Below are positions 47,421 to 56,151 of a stretch of 64,000 nt of DNA, one piece after another. The notes under the pieces were generated by a model. That model was not told the DNA's origin. It searched no databases and saw nothing but the letters and a program-made list of their open reading frames with translations. This stretch comes from an uncultured Prochlorococcus sp. GTDB taxonomy: Bacteria > Cyanobacteriota > Cyanobacteriia > PCC-6307 > Cyanobiaceae. How positions within the stretch are numbered: position 1 is the first letter of the stretch; every line of letters starts with the position of its first letter. Location: positions 1 to 64,000 of the forward strand of contig CACFBG010000005.1 in NCBI GenBank assembly GCA_902564535.1. The letters run 5' to 3'. A program made the translations under genes and the position numbers.

Positions 47421-47999
47421 ATGCCTGAAGATTTTTTAGCCGACCCCCAATCAGAGCAATTTGGTCAAAACCTTTTTGAACAAACTGTCATAGGTTCAAA
47501 CCGTCTTTCAAACATCCTTGTTGCGGCTGCCGTAAGTATTGGAGGTATTGGCTTTCTCATTGCTTCAATCTCAAGCTATGTAGGCAAAGATTTGTTGCCT
47601 CTTGGTCATCCCTCCAATCTGATTTTCATCCCTCAAGGCGTAATAATGGGAGCTTATGGCTTAGCAGCTTTTCTTCTAGCCATTTACCTATGGACACTAA
47701 TTTCCATTGACTTTGGTTCTGGGAAAAATAGCTTTGATAAAAGCAAAGGAATTCTTTCAATCTCTAGGAAAGGCCTATTTCAAGAAATCAATCTTGAAAT
47801 TGGATTTAAAGATATTCAGGCTGTGAAGCTAGAAGTTAGAGATGGCTTTAACGCCAAAAGAAGAATTACACTAAGAGTAAAAGGCAGGAGTGATATTCCT
47901 TTAAATGGAATAGGTCAACCAAGACCTTTAATTGAACTTGAGAGGGAAAGCGCTCAATTAGCAAGATTCCTAGAAGTGAATCTTGAAGGAATTTCATAA
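47421..47999 (+). CDS. ycf4: Photosystem I assembly protein Ycf4
   Basis: A 192-residue thylakoid protein with two adjacent membrane helices (about residues 27-50 and 68-90), followed by a soluble domain. The pattern SNRLSNILVAAAVSIGGIGFLI, then FIPQGVIMGAYGLAAFLLAIYLW, and the soluble LSISRKGLFQEINLEIGFKDIQAVKLEVRDG, is that of Ycf4. It helps photosystem I assembly. It is divergent from psbD and precedes the cyclophilin by 20 bases. Confidence 0.93.
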   Translation: MPEDFLADPQSEQFGQNLFEQTVIGSNRLSNILVAAAVSIGGIGFLIASISSYVGKDLLPLGHPSNLIFIPQGVIMGAYGLAAFLLAIYLWTLISIDFGSGKNSFDKSKGILSISRKGLFQEINLEIGFKDIQAVKLEVRDGFNAKRRITLRVKGRSDIPLNGIGQPRPLIELERESAQLARFLEVNLEGIS

Positions 48000-48019
48000 T
48001 AATCTTGAAAGTCTAAAAA

Positions 48020-48730
48020 ATGACAAATCACATAAAACATAGCCTCTTATTTACTCTAAGTTTAATCTTTTCAATTTCTTCAGTTGCATGTAAAAGGATG
48101 AAGTTTGCAGAAGTTGATTCCTTCTGCAAAGACATTAAGGAACCATGCTTAGATGGGAAAATAAATGTCCTAATTCAAACTAAAAAAGGAGAAATAATTA
48201 TAGAGCTTAATGGCAATTCAGCTCCAATCACTGCAGGCAATTTCCTGGATCTTATTAATAGAAAAATTTATAATGGAACAAGTTTCCATAGAGTAATCAA
48301 ATCACCTTATCCATTTATAATTCAAGCTGGAAATATTAGATTAGATAATCGAATCAAATTCAACAAAAATAAAGGAGGAATTAGCAACATTAAATCCCAT
48401 TACACTTCACATCGTCTTATTCCTTTGGAATTAAAATTAATCAATGAAAATAAACCTAGATATAATTCAAAAATTACTAACCCAAAAGAATTATCTCTTC
48501 TTGAATTGACTCACAAAAGAGGTGCTTTGGCAATGGCAAGAGCCCAAGGAGTTAATTCTGCTAGCACTCAATTTTATATAGCTTTAAAAGCCCTACCTGA
48601 ACTTGATGGTAGATACTCTGTATTTGGCAAAGTTATTAAAGGAATGCAAGTTGTAGATTCATTAGAACAAGGTGAAAAAATATTAACAGCCATTACTTTA
48701 TTAAAATCAAGCCCTAGGGATAACATTTAG
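48020..48730 (+). CDS. Cyclophilin-type peptidyl-prolyl isomerase, putative lipoprotein
   Basis: A 236-residue protein with an N-terminal hydrophobic segment ending in SISSVAC (Cys24), a probable lipobox. The cyclophilin domain follows: [24 protein letters not shown], then [22 protein letters not shown], and [19 protein letters not shown]. Compared with cytosolic cyclophilins there is an insertion around residues 110-150. It is thus likely a periplasmic or lumenal foldase. Its last four bases overlap the ilvN end in convergent orientation. Confidence 0.88.
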   Translation: MTNHIKHSLLFTLSLIFSISSVACKRMKFAEVDSFCKDIKEPCLDGKINVLIQTKKGEIIIELNGNSAPITAGNFLDLINRKIYNGTSFHRVIKSPYPFIIQAGNIRLDNRIKFNKNKGGISNIKSHYTSHRLIPLELKLINENKPRYNSKITNPKELSLLELTHKRGALAMARAQGVNSASTQFYIALKALPELDGRYSVFGKVIKGMQVVDSLEQGEKILTAITLLKSSPRDNI

Positions 48731-49257
48731 GCAGGAAAGCTAGATTGGTTAGAAGAAATTTTCAACATTTCAGTATTGACTCCAGAGGCTCTTTCAAGCG
48801 CAACTTTGCCAGTTCTTGCTATTTCCAAAATTCCATAAGGCTTTAATAATTTTTCAAGTGCAACAAGTTTTCCTGGGTCACCAACGACTTCAAGAGTCAA
48901 AGCCTCATCTCCAAAATCAACTACTTTTGATCTGAAAACATTAACTAATTCTAAGATTGCACTTCTTTGATCAGGAGGTGCAGATACTTTTAAAAGCATC
49001 AATTCCCTTTCAACTGCTGGTTTTTGGGTTAAATCAGAAACTTGCAATACATTCACTAATTTGTCTAGTTGCTTAGACATTTGTTGGAGTGTTTCGTCCC
49101 CTCCGTCAACGACCATAGTCAATCTTGATTGCCCTTCGGCTTCTGCTGGGCCCACTGCAAGACTTTCGATATTGAAACCTCTTCGAGCAAATAAACCTGA
49201 GATTCTGCTAAGAGCCCCTGATTCATCTTCAACCAAGACGGAAAGAGTATGTTTCAT
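48727..49257 (-). CDS. ilvN: Acetolactate synthase, regulatory small subunit
   Basis: Binds valine for feedback control and boosts the catalytic subunit IlvB (gene at 4324). An ACT domain at the N-terminus ([35 protein letters not shown]) is followed by the second ACT-like domain ([24 protein letters not shown]). Length is 176. The start overlaps the stop of the preceding hydrolase gene by four bases (ATGA), so the two are translationally linked. Confidence 0.95.
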   Translation of the reverse strand: MKHTLSVLVEDESGALSRISGLFARRGFNIESLAVGPAEAEGQSRLTMVVDGGDETLQQMSKQLDKLVNVLQVSDLTQKPAVERELMLLKVSAPPDQRSAILELVNVFRSKVVDFGDEALTLEVVGDPGKLVALEKLLKPYGILEIARTGKVALERASGVNTEMLKISSNQSSFPA

Positions 49258-50249
49258 GAGATTTGACTATTAAATGACAAATTAAGTTCGACCAACCATT
49301 CCAAAACATTCTGATTGAAATTGTCGGCAGTTTCATCGTGAACACAATGTCCACTATTCTCGATCACTAACAAATCAAGCCAGGGATGCTCTTTGACTAT
49401 CAATTTACCAATGTTCAATGGAACCAATTTATCTTTGGCTCCCCATACCATCAAGATAGGACACTCCCGAAGACTTTCTGCCAATCTTTTTAACAATATC
49501 GGGGCTGTATAAGACTTAGGTCTCAGAGTCATTCCAATACACATTGCCCTCAATGCTCTAGGAGCAGTGGGCCTTTGGGCTGGAGCAGAAACGATTTTTA
49601 AAAGATCAAAGTCATTTCTCACAGATCTATGATAAGCCGATTGAAGCGCTTTCTTAATTATTGAAGTTCTGGAAATAATTGGTAAAAGTACTTCCAAAGG
49701 AAGGATTTTAAAAAAAGCTTTTACCAAAAGCCCACGAATCTTTTTTAAAATTGATATTTCAGGGAAATCAAATGGAGCCATAAAGGCAGGGTCAGGTAAA
49801 GGTGAGGCAATGATGGCCTTTACCAAATCTGGCCGTAAAGAGGCAGTTGTTATAGAAACCAAACCACCTAAGGAATTTCCAATTAAAACCGCTTTCTCTT
49901 TATGCCTTTTCCCCACTATTTCCTCTAGAAAAGCTATCAATTGATTTGACCAAAAGAAATTGTCCAGATACTTTTGCTTGGTTAATCCAGGCTGCTCTGA
50001 GATACCAAATCCAATAAGATCAATTCCAAAAACTCTATACCCGGACTTCGCAAAGAATGCGACATTCTTTCTCCAATGAGAGCTACTTGCTCCAAATCCA
50101 TGGACAAAAACTATAGGAGGATCTGTCTCTTCCCCAAATACACGCCAATGACATTTAATGTCATTCCAATACCAATTGTGAAACTCACCCCAATTAATCC
50201 CATGATCACTTACTAGATTTTCTGAGTTCCCTTCTTCAAAAAAATCCAA
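49254..50249 (-). CDS. Alpha/beta hydrolase
   Basis: A 331-residue hydrolase with all catalytic positions visible: oxyanion strand [15 protein letters not shown], nucleophile serine in [13 protein letters not shown], acid in [11 protein letters not shown], and histidine in [11 protein letters not shown]. It has a helical lid region (about residues 165-235). The substrate is unknown; similar cyanobacterial proteins are annotated broadly. The start is TTG, just where the trm1 frame opens on the other strand. It is followed by ilvN with a four-base overlap. Confidence 0.88.
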   Translation of the reverse strand: MDFFEEGNSENLVSDHGINWGEFHNWYWNDIKCHWRVFGEETDPPIVFVHGFGASSSHWRKNVAFFAKSGYRVFGIDLIGFGISEQPGLTKQKYLDNFFWSNQLIAFLEEIVGKRHKEKAVLIGNSLGGLVSITTASLRPDLVKAIIASPLPDPAFMAPFDFPEISILKKIRGLLVKAFFKILPLEVLLPIISRTSIIKKALQSAYHRSVRNDFDLLKIVSAPAQRPTAPRALRAMCIGMTLRPKSYTAPILLKRLAESLRECPILMVWGAKDKLVPLNIGKLIVKEHPWLDLLVIENSGHCVHDETADNFNQNVLEWLVELNLSFNSQIS

Positions 50250-50258
50250 AATAATCTA

Positions 50259-51452
50259 ATCAAACCTCTTTACCACTATCGCGAAGGACTGGCAAATTTA
50301 AAGCTAGATGATAGTTTTTTTCGTGCTGATTCAATAATTTCTAGAGATTTATCAGTTCTTATAGCTTGTAAGCAACTTTTTGATAGCAAAAAAAATCCTG
50401 AGAAATTGGTCTGGTTAGACCTAATGGCTAGCACCGGTATTAGATCTCTTAGATGGGGACTAGAAAGCACCCTTATTTACAAAAAACTAAAATCGATAAC
50501 TTCTGAATTGGAAATTTGGGCTAATGATGCAGATATAAATGCATTTAAAACTCTGAATCAGAATTTATCTCAACTTGAGAACACAAAAATATCTTTAAAA
50601 ATCCACAAAGAAAATGCGGAAAGGTTACTTTGCAACACTTATCTTCAAGACAAATTTGTAGATCTTATTGATATAGATTCTTTTGGATGTCCAAATTATT
50701 TACTGCAGCCCACATTTAGAGTTTTGAGATTTAATGGATTTTTAATACTATCTAACACTGATGCAAGATCTATAACAGGTCATGATCGCAAATCAGGAAT
50801 AAGGAAATTTGGAGCTCTATCAAGAGTGCACCCTGCAAGCTGGGAAATAGGGCTTAGATTACAAATATCAGCAATCGCAAAACAAGCATCAATAATTGGT
50901 AGGGGAATCAAGCCGTTAGTTTCATATAGTGATGGTAGATCATTCAGAATATGTATACAGTTTAAAAAAAATGTTGAGAATAATAGTGAAAATAAAATTG
51001 GATTTATTGTTAGATGTGATAAATGTGGCGATCAAGCTGCCATCCCTTTATATGATTTCAAAGATTGGGATGTTTGTAATTGTATGAAAAAATCAGGCCA
51101 TAGAATCATCAATGTTCCACTATGGATAGGAGAAATACAATGCCCCATTTACTTGCAAGAATTAATAAATATTGCAGATATTGGCGAAATTCCTGTGGCT
51201 AAAAAAACTAAAACCTTTCTGAAAAAGGCAAAAAAAGACCCTGGATTACCTTCATGCTGTTGGTCTATATCTGAATTGGCTAGCAAACTTTCCTTAACCA
51301 AGCCACCCAAAACTCAATTATTGACAAAGGCTTTGCAAAGCATGGGTTACATCGGTCTAAGTAGTTCGATAATGCCTGGACAAATTCGAACAGATGCTCC
51401 TTTTAAAGAACTTTGCAAAATTTGTGCCTCAACAATTGCAAAGCAGGATTAA
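50259..51452 (+). CDS. trm1: tRNA (guanine-N2)-dimethyltransferase Trm1
   Basis: SAM-dependent enzyme that dimethylates G26 of tRNA; bacterial Trm1 is known mainly from Aquifex and cyanobacteria. Conserved blocks are YREGLANLKLD, SIISRDLSVLIACK, the SAM loop LDLMASTGIRSLRWG, and DIDSFGCPNYLL with the catalytic DPFG-like position. A C-terminal zinc-type cysteine set (RCDKCGDQA...CNCMK) is also present. The conserved N-terminal blocks lie before the first TTG (50406), so the true start is upstream, but the frame from 50226 has no ATG, GTG or TTG there. I give the ATC at 50259; ATC 50244 is an alternative. Identity is firm, the start is not. Confidence 0.8.
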   Translation: MKPLYHYREGLANLKLDDSFFRADSIISRDLSVLIACKQLFDSKKNPEKLVWLDLMASTGIRSLRWGLESTLIYKKLKSITSELEIWANDADINAFKTLNQNLSQLENTKISLKIHKENAERLLCNTYLQDKFVDLIDIDSFGCPNYLLQPTFRVLRFNGFLILSNTDARSITGHDRKSGIRKFGALSRVHPASWEIGLRLQISAIAKQASIIGRGIKPLVSYSDGRSFRICIQFKKNVENNSENKIGFIVRCDKCGDQAAIPLYDFKDWDVCNCMKKSGHRIINVPLWIGEIQCPIYLQELINIADIGEIPVAKKTKTFLKKAKKDPGLPSCCWSISELASKLSLTKPPKTQLLTKALQSMGYIGLSSSIMPGQIRTDAPFKELCKICASTIAKQD

Positions 51453-51485
51453 CTATGCTGTTGTAATAAATGTCTTGAATAAAAA

Positions 51486-51584
51486 ATGGCTTCAGAGATT
51501 TTCGGAACAGCAGCTATCTTTTGGGTACTGATTCCCATAGGTCTTGCTGGAGGGATGCTTCTATTGAAGCTTCAAGAAAACTGA
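51486..51584 (+). CDS. petM: Cytochrome b6f subunit PetM
   Basis: A 32-residue peptide, too short for usual gene finding: [19 protein letters not shown] then a run ending LLLKLQEN. A single membrane helix after a short acidic N-terminus, with the family's LLKLQ ending, identifies PetM, the small subunit VII of the b6f complex. It sits alone between trm1 and ycf39, all on the same strand. Confidence 0.85.
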   Translation: MASEIFGTAAIFWVLIPIGLAGGMLLLKLQEN

Positions 51585-51628
51585 AAATCCACGATATTTA
51601 ATTCTTCGACTTAGGCTCTTCGATTGAG

Positions 51629-52612
51629 ATGATTGATTCTATGCAGGTTCTGGTTTTAGGTGGAACCGGCACTGTCGGGAGACAGATTGCCAGAACTGCT
51701 ATTGATTTAGGGCATCAAGTTCGATGCTTAGTTCGCACTCCAAGGAAAGCCTCTTTCCTTCAAGAATGGGGATGTGAAATCACACAAGGTGATCTATTAA
51801 TACCTGAAAGCATTGATTATTCCCTTGATGGAATTGATGCAGTTATTGACGCTGCAACTGGAAGAGCTGATGATGCAAAAAGCGTATATGAAACCGATTG
51901 GGAGGGTAAATTAAATCTTTACAAGGCTTGTGATCGGCTAAGTATTAAAAGAGTGATCTTTCTATCTCTGCTTGCAGCTGATCAACACAGACAAGTTCCT
52001 CTAATGGATATTAAATATTGCACGGAACAACTTCTCGCAAAGTCTTCGTTGGATTACACCATCCTGCAAGGAGTTGCTTTTATGCAAGGAATCATCAATC
52101 AATTTGCAATTCCAGTGCTTGAAAGCCAAACAGTTTGGATTGGAGGTGGAGGAAGTCCTGCAGAGATTGCCTATATGAACACCCAAGATGTTGCTCGCTT
52201 TGCTGTAGCAGCCTTAAATAGGCCTGAAACAATAAGAAAAAGCTTCCCTGTTGTAGGACCCAAAGCATGGACTGCTGATGACATTGTCAAATTATGTGAA
52301 AAATCTTGTGGTAAAGAGAAATCAAAAGTCCTTAGAGTTTCGAAATTTCTTATGGAAACAACCCAAACTATTGTTTCTTTCTTCGAGGCATCCTTACCTA
52401 TCGCTGACCGACTAGCCTTTTCTGAATTAACTGGAAGTGGAATAACTCTCGATGCTCCTATGGAAGAAACTTATAAAGCATTTGGGCTAAACCCAGAAGA
52501 GACCTCGACTCTTGAAGGATATATAAAGGAGTATTACTCAATGATCATGAAAAGAATGCGCGAACTTGATATTGACATTGACAAAGAAGAAAAAAGAAGA
52601 GTCCCCTTTTAA
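51629..52612 (+). CDS. ycf39: Ycf39 (SDR-type photosystem II assembly factor)
   Basis: Atypical short-chain dehydrogenase of 323-327 residues (an ATG four codons in, at 51641, is also plausible). The Rossmann start is MQVLVLGGTGTVGRQIARTA, with VIDAATGRADDA, and the body follows Ycf39/HCF244, which forms a complex with high-light-inducible proteins and delivers chlorophyll to new D1. The usual catalytic Tyr-x-x-x-Lys reads YCTEQLL here, fitting an atypical SDR used for binding rather than reduction. It fits with the neighbouring photosynthesis genes. Confidence 0.92.
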   Translation: MIDSMQVLVLGGTGTVGRQIARTAIDLGHQVRCLVRTPRKASFLQEWGCEITQGDLLIPESIDYSLDGIDAVIDAATGRADDAKSVYETDWEGKLNLYKACDRLSIKRVIFLSLLAADQHRQVPLMDIKYCTEQLLAKSSLDYTILQGVAFMQGIINQFAIPVLESQTVWIGGGGSPAEIAYMNTQDVARFAVAALNRPETIRKSFPVVGPKAWTADDIVKLCEKSCGKEKSKVLRVSKFLMETTQTIVSFFEASLPIADRLAFSELTGSGITLDAPMEETYKAFGLNPEETSTLEGYIKEYYSMIMKRMRELDIDIDKEEKRRVPF

Positions 52613-52675
52613 AAAAGAAAACTGGCTTTTTTATAGTTTATTTGTACTATAGGCTTGCTCTGTAACTTTTCAGCC

Positions 52676-52891
52676 GTGTCTGTTTCGCAAATCAAAAATC
52701 TACAAAGAAGACTAGATAATTTGGCCATTGAAGCTAATCATGAACTAAACAAAACCTGTGGCCATGAACTTTGGCAAACAATTGGGTTTGATTCCTTTGA
52801 CACTCTTACAGATGCAGAACGCCGAGCTACTGCAAACTACTATTACGGTCAATGGCAAACAGTCAAAGAGATCCAACAGTCCTTAGGCTAA
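52676..52891 (+). CDS. Small conserved hypothetical protein
   Basis: A 71-residue protein from a GTG start (MSVSQIKNLQRRLDNLAIEA); an upstream TTG would add seven codons. It is soluble and helical at the N-terminus, with a C-terminal segment TDAERRATANYYYGQWQTVKEI rich in aromatic residues. No recognised domain. The large hairpin at 52956 lies downstream and may end its transcript. Confidence 0.55.
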   Translation: MSVSQIKNLQRRLDNLAIEANHELNKTCGHELWQTIGFDSFDTLTDAERRATANYYYGQWQTVKEIQQSLG

Positions 52892-52955
52892 CTATTTACG
52901 AATCTCTTGATAAAAAAAATTCTGCTTAAAACTCAAAAAGTTCCATAAAAAAAGC

Positions 52956-53025
52956 GAAATTTCCAAGCCAAATTGATGCTCCCCCTTAAAAGAAAGAAGG
53001 GAGTTCAGTTGGGCTTGGAAATTTC
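52956..53025. terminator. Very long imperfect hairpin between convergent genes
   Basis: The left arm from GAAATTTCCAAGCC (52956-52969) pairs perfectly with GGCTTGGAAATTTC (53012-53025). Pairing continues inward with a few bulges (ATTGA with TCAGT, CTCCC with GGGAG, TT with AA) to a small loop near 52988-52996. About 28 base pairs in all, between a + gene and a - gene. Its length is far beyond what termination requires, so it may also be an RNA element. Confidence 0.75.
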
Positions 53026-53053
53026 AGATCCCGTAGGAACCAGCTCTAAAAAA

Positions 53054-53248
53054 TTAAGGGCTAGTGAGGTAATAAAAAGCGGCTGCGGCGGCTCCAACGA
53101 CAAACATTGGAACTCCAACAAATAAATGGGAGCTGCTAAAACCAACTCCTTTTGAGCGCATGATGAAATAAGCCGCTCCAGCTGCTCCAGCTGCCAGAGG
53201 AATACCAGCATTTAGAAGTGCTGCTACTGCGTGATAGTCGAAATTCAT
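53054..53248 (-). CDS. Small two-helix membrane protein
   Basis: A 64-residue protein with two hydrophobic stretches (VAALLNAGIPLAAGAAGAAYFI, then HLFVGVPMFVVGAAAAAFYYL) separated by a short basic loop (MRSKGVGFSS). It is glycine/alanine-rich with helix-packing motifs. This is a typical small integral membrane protein of picocyanobacteria, perhaps thylakoid; function unknown. It converges on the 71-residue gene across the long hairpin. Confidence 0.65.
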   Translation of the reverse strand: MNFDYHAVAALLNAGIPLAAGAAGAAYFIMRSKGVGFSSSHLFVGVPMFVVGAAAAAFYYLTSP

Positions 53249-53319
53249 CCTTCAAGTGAATTTTTTTCCACTCAAAGTATCTCAGCAAATCTTCATAAGA
53301 GAATGCTTCGTCATAAAGG

Positions 53320-53397
53320 ATGCGTCATATCTTCATCTATGGAAAATTTTCATATAGCCCCATCACGGGGGTGAGGTATAGGGCAAAACCCTTATGA
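53320..53397 (+). CDS. Possible small peptide, upstream frame of a twin pair
   Basis: A 25-codon frame from an ATG, moderately basic (MRHIFIYGKFSYSP...). Its stop overlaps the ATG of the next small frame as ATGA. AAGGA lies directly against the ATG, too close for normal ribosome binding. May be chance. Confidence 0.2.
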   Translation: MRHIFIYGKFSYSPITGVRYRAKPL

Positions 53398-53492
53398 TTA
53401 CTAAAAAAAATGGTCTTCCAAGGGCAAAAAAAGAAGCCAAAATACTGTCAAATTTTGTAGAGGTATATAAAACTCGGTGCAACAGTTCGTGA
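53394..53492 (+). CDS. Possible small basic peptide, downstream frame of a twin pair
   Basis: A 32-codon frame beginning MITKKNGLPRAKKEAKILSN, strongly basic at the N-terminus and helical in composition, with a cysteine near the end. The ATGA overlap with the preceding frame suggests either coupling or one gene broken by a frameshift. Low confidence. Confidence 0.25.
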   Translation: MITKKNGLPRAKKEAKILSNFVEVYKTRCNSS

Positions 53493-53567
53493 TCCCTAGT
53501 AAAAGGTAATGCCACACCGTGAAAGAATATGCATGTGTGGTTCTTACTTCAGTCGCTGGCGTCCTAA

Positions 53568-54107
53568 ATGGCCTCTCTTCTTTCTTCCTTGAAACGCTCT
53601 CTTACAAGACTGTTTATTTGGTTGCCTGTACTAATTGGGCTAACTATCAGTCCTATGTCTGTAGGTGCTCTCTATCCCAGTGACCCATCTTCAGTCGATG
53701 CTCTAGATACCAATCTTCATGGGCAAAATCTTCAAAATACTGAGTATGTCAAATACGACCTTTCTGGCAAAGATTTAGGCGACGCAAATCTAAGCGGAGC
53801 TTATTTCAGTGTTACAAATGCGCGTAATGCAAATTTCCATGGTGCAAACCTTAAGGATGTAATTGCTTACGCAACCCGTTTTGACAACGCTGATCTTTCA
53901 GGAGCCGATTTAACAAATGCGGTTCTAGATAAAAGCGTCTTTGATGGGGCACAAATTGACGGAGCAGACTTTACAGGCGCTGTTCTAGATCTTCCTCAAC
54001 AAAAAGCCCTTTGCGAAAGGGCTACTGGCAAGACATTTGACAGCCTTGATTGCAATGGTTTGGGCTCAAGCGATAGCTACAAAGCTCCATTCCAAGCAAC
54101 AAGCTAA
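53568..54107 (+). CDS. Pentapeptide-repeat protein, probably lumenal
   Basis: A 179-residue protein with an N-terminal signal segment (about residues 15-35, ending SVGALYP), then about 16 pentapeptide repeats of the A(D/N)Lxx/F type (NLQNT, DLSGK, NLSGA, NFHGA, NLKDV, DLSGADL, VFDGAQ, DFTGAV). These build a right-handed quadrilateral helix. A C-terminal tail contains two cysteines (ALCERATG, LDCNG) that could form a disulfide. Similar lumenal pentapeptide proteins occur in thylakoids, with no known function. The gene is followed by two tandem strong hairpins. Confidence 0.85.
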   Translation: MASLLSSLKRSLTRLFIWLPVLIGLTISPMSVGALYPSDPSSVDALDTNLHGQNLQNTEYVKYDLSGKDLGDANLSGAYFSVTNARNANFHGANLKDVIAYATRFDNADLSGADLTNAVLDKSVFDGAQIDGADFTGAVLDLPQQKALCERATGKTFDSLDCNGLGSSDSYKAPFQATS

Positions 54108-54108
54108 T

Positions 54109-54152
54109 AATAATTTGAGCCTCATAAACTAGTTAATGAGGCTCAAATTATT
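54109..54152 (+). terminator. 17-base-pair hairpin after the pentapeptide gene
   Basis: Perfect arms 54109-54125 and 54136-54152 with a 10-base loop, starting two bases after the stop codon. There is no following T-run, because the next hairpin begins immediately. It acts as a transcript end or as a 3'-protecting stem for the mRNA. Confidence 0.8.
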
Positions 54153-54214
54153 CCAAAGCCAATCGAGATCAGGTTGTCATTCCTTCATGGCAACCTGTTT
54201 TCGATTGGCTTTGG
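54153..54214. repeat. Second, longer hairpin directly abutting the first
   Basis: Outer arms CCAAAGCCAATCGA (54153-54166) and its exact complement (54201-54214), then a 3-by-3 internal loop, then an 11-pair inner stem (54170-54180 with 54187-54197, one G-T pair) and a 6-base loop TCCTTC. About 25 pairs in 62 bases. It could be a separate small RNA, a second terminator, or part of one composite 3' structure. Confidence 0.75.
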
Positions 54215-54362
54215 TCATTTAAATAATCTTTTGGATTCAAATATTCAATCATCTTATTTTTTTATTTATCTGTTTAAAAATCCAAACCCTAATAATTGTT
54301 TTTAAGCATTTAAATCCTTAAGAACTAAAATAAAAATAGATATTCAAAAAATAGTCTTCAAC

Positions 54363-54632
54363 ATGATTGAAACTGCGGGGGTTATTGAAAAAGAACAAGG
54401 AAATGGGTTCTATCTAGTAACCCTTGAACAACCAGCTGGACACCAATGCCTATGTCGAGCAGCAGGAAAACTAACAAAATTTAGAATCAAGTTACTTGCT
54501 GGAGACAAAGTTCTAGTAGAGATAAGTCCTTATGACTTGACCAGAGGAAGAATAACTTATAGAGAAAGGAATGCTGGCTCCCAAAACAACAGACCAGGTG
54601 GTAATCGCCCTGGGGGACCTAAGCGCAGATAG
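54363..54632 (+). CDS. Translation initiation factor IF-1 homologue with basic tail
   Basis: An 89-residue protein with the S1/OB fold of IF-1: IETAGVIEKEQGNGFYLVTLEQPAGHQCLCRAAGKLTKFRIKLLAGDKVLVEISPYDLTRGRITYR. A further 20-residue Gly/Arg/Pro/Asn-rich tail (NRPGGNRPGGPKRR) is not part of standard 72-residue IF-1. It stands alone and not in the ribosomal protein cluster where canonical infA is usually found, so it may be a second, specialised IF-1. Whether a canonical copy exists in this genome cannot be seen here. Confidence 0.85.
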   Translation: MIETAGVIEKEQGNGFYLVTLEQPAGHQCLCRAAGKLTKFRIKLLAGDKVLVEISPYDLTRGRITYRERNAGSQNNRPGGNRPGGPKRR

Positions 54633-54635
54633 AAA

Positions 54636-56027
54636 TTATATTTCTTTATCTAATAATTTTTCTATGGCATTCTTAAAATCACTTCTTTGTTTAACGCCTT
54701 TCCATTGATTTTTAAGTTCCTTTAATTTAAATAATTGAATAAAAGGCGTACCATTAACGCCTGCCTGAATTGCAATTTCTTTATCTTCATCTATATCTAT
54801 CTCTACTGCCTGAGCTTTACCTTCTAGTTCTTCCAAAACTCTTCTAATCTGAGGTTTTAATACATGACAAGGTCCACAATTATGTGATGTATATATCACT
54901 AATAATGGCTTCTTACTTTCATGGTAAAGCCTTCTTAAAGAATAATTTCCTTTTTGCCAAATAGCATCTTTTTTGAATTGATCTTTAGTAGTTGCCTTAA
55001 TTAATTCATTCTTTTCAACCTTCAAAGGCTCTAATTCCTTCCTGGGAACAATATTTATTTCATGTTTTTGAGCAAGCCACCTTTCAGCAGCCAGCGCTGC
55101 TTTACATCCACTACCTGCAGCCGTAATACCTTGCCTCCATTCTGAGTCAACCACATCTCCTGCAGCAAAAACCCCTTCTACAGAGGTCTCTGGTCGTCCA
55201 TCTTTAGTCAAGAGATAGCCTTTTGAGTCGCAATCAAGTTGTCCCTGCATGAAAGCAGTATTAGGAGTATGCCCAATTGCATAGAAAAGACCTCGCGCAT
55301 TTAATACATTTACTTCGTTAGTTAGAACATCTCTCACTATTAAACTTTCCAGCCAATTATCTCCTTTAACATCAACAACTTTTGTATTCCAATGAATAGT
55401 AATCATCTTATTAGCCTTTACTCTATCTACCATTGCCGCACTAGCACGAAGTTGGCTAGCTCTAACCACTAAATGAACATGACTTCCATATTTAGTTAAG
55501 TACACTGCTTCTTCACATGCTGAATCCCCTCCTCCTACGACAGCTAATTCTTCATTGTTAAATTGCGGGGTTGCTCCGTCACAAATGGCACAAGCACTTA
55601 TTCCTTTACTCCAAAATTTTGACTCATTTGACAAAGACAACCTATTAGCACTTGCTCCAGTGGCTACAACCAAAGCATTAGCCTTTATTGAGCTCTGATT
55701 AGCTCGTATAGAAAAAGGCCTATTTTTTAGATCAATTAAATCAACGTCCTCTTCAAGAAACTTTGTTCCCCATCTATAGGCCTGGGCTTTCATAAGATCC
55801 ATTAATTCTGGCCCAAGAACTCCATCAGGGAAACCTGGGAAATTTTCTACATAAGTAGTTGTCATAAGCTGACCGCCAGCAATTCCCCCAGACTTAAATC
55901 CAGTAATCAATAAAGGGCTTAAATTAGCTCTCGCGGCATAAATTGCAGCTGTATAACCTGCTGGGCCTGAACCAATGATGACGATATTTTCGATTTCTAG
56001 AAAATTTCTGTTTCCTTCAAAAGACAT
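54636..56027 (-). CDS. ntrC-type (NTRC): NADPH-thioredoxin reductase C (reductase-thioredoxin fusion)
   Basis: A 463-residue fusion. Residues 1-330 form a thioredoxin reductase: FAD motif [16 protein letters not shown], redox pair C146-x-x-C149 (ACAICDG), NADPH motif [15 protein letters not shown], and second FAD site [10 protein letters not shown]. Residues from about 365 form a thioredoxin domain with C384-GP-C387 and the cis-proline in NGTPFIQLF. The fusion supplies reducing power to 2-Cys peroxiredoxin and to chlorophyll synthesis enzymes in plants and cyanobacteria. It converges on the IF-1 homologue with 3 bases between. Confidence 0.94.
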   Translation of the reverse strand: MSFEGNRNFLEIENIVIIGSGPAGYTAAIYAARANLSPLLITGFKSGGIAGGQLMTTTYVENFPGFPDGVLGPELMDLMKAQAYRWGTKFLEEDVDLIDLKNRPFSIRANQSSIKANALVVATGASANRLSLSNESKFWSKGISACAICDGATPQFNNEELAVVGGGDSACEEAVYLTKYGSHVHLVVRASQLRASAAMVDRVKANKMITIHWNTKVVDVKGDNWLESLIVRDVLTNEVNVLNARGLFYAIGHTPNTAFMQGQLDCDSKGYLLTKDGRPETSVEGVFAAGDVVDSEWRQGITAAGSGCKAALAAERWLAQKHEINIVPRKELEPLKVEKNELIKATTKDQFKKDAIWQKGNYSLRRLYHESKKPLLVIYTSHNCGPCHVLKPQIRRVLEELEGKAQAVEIDIDEDKEIAIQAGVNGTPFIQLFKLKELKNQWKGVKQRSDFKNAIEKLLDKEI

Positions 56028-56151
56028 TTATAACAAGTAAAAATAGGAAATGCGCTATTAGCGTGGCAAAAAACTAAAAAAGATTGAAGTCATAAAAGAA
56101 AAAAAATCAAAAGGAAAATTCTCTATCAAGAAGACGAATTTAATCTTTTCT

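Larger units (their letters stand above)
53249..53567. other. Spacer with short hairpins and twin small frames before the pentapeptide gene
   Basis: These 319 bases separate the divergent small membrane protein and the pentapeptide protein. They include several short stems: CCCC/GGGG (about 53359-53371), GGG/CCC around 53381-53392, CGGTG/CACCG enclosing about 35 bases, and CCACAC/GTGTGG just ahead of 53550. Two overlapping small reading frames lie at 53320-53492 (see next entries). The promoter of the pentapeptide gene must be here, and a structured 5' leader is likely. Confidence 0.5.

Noticed and set aside
53461..53530. tRNA-like look of the stretch with GTTCGTGATCCC before the pentapeptide gene
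   Set aside because: The arms do not form a cloverleaf: no matching acceptor stem or anticodon arm at the right distance.
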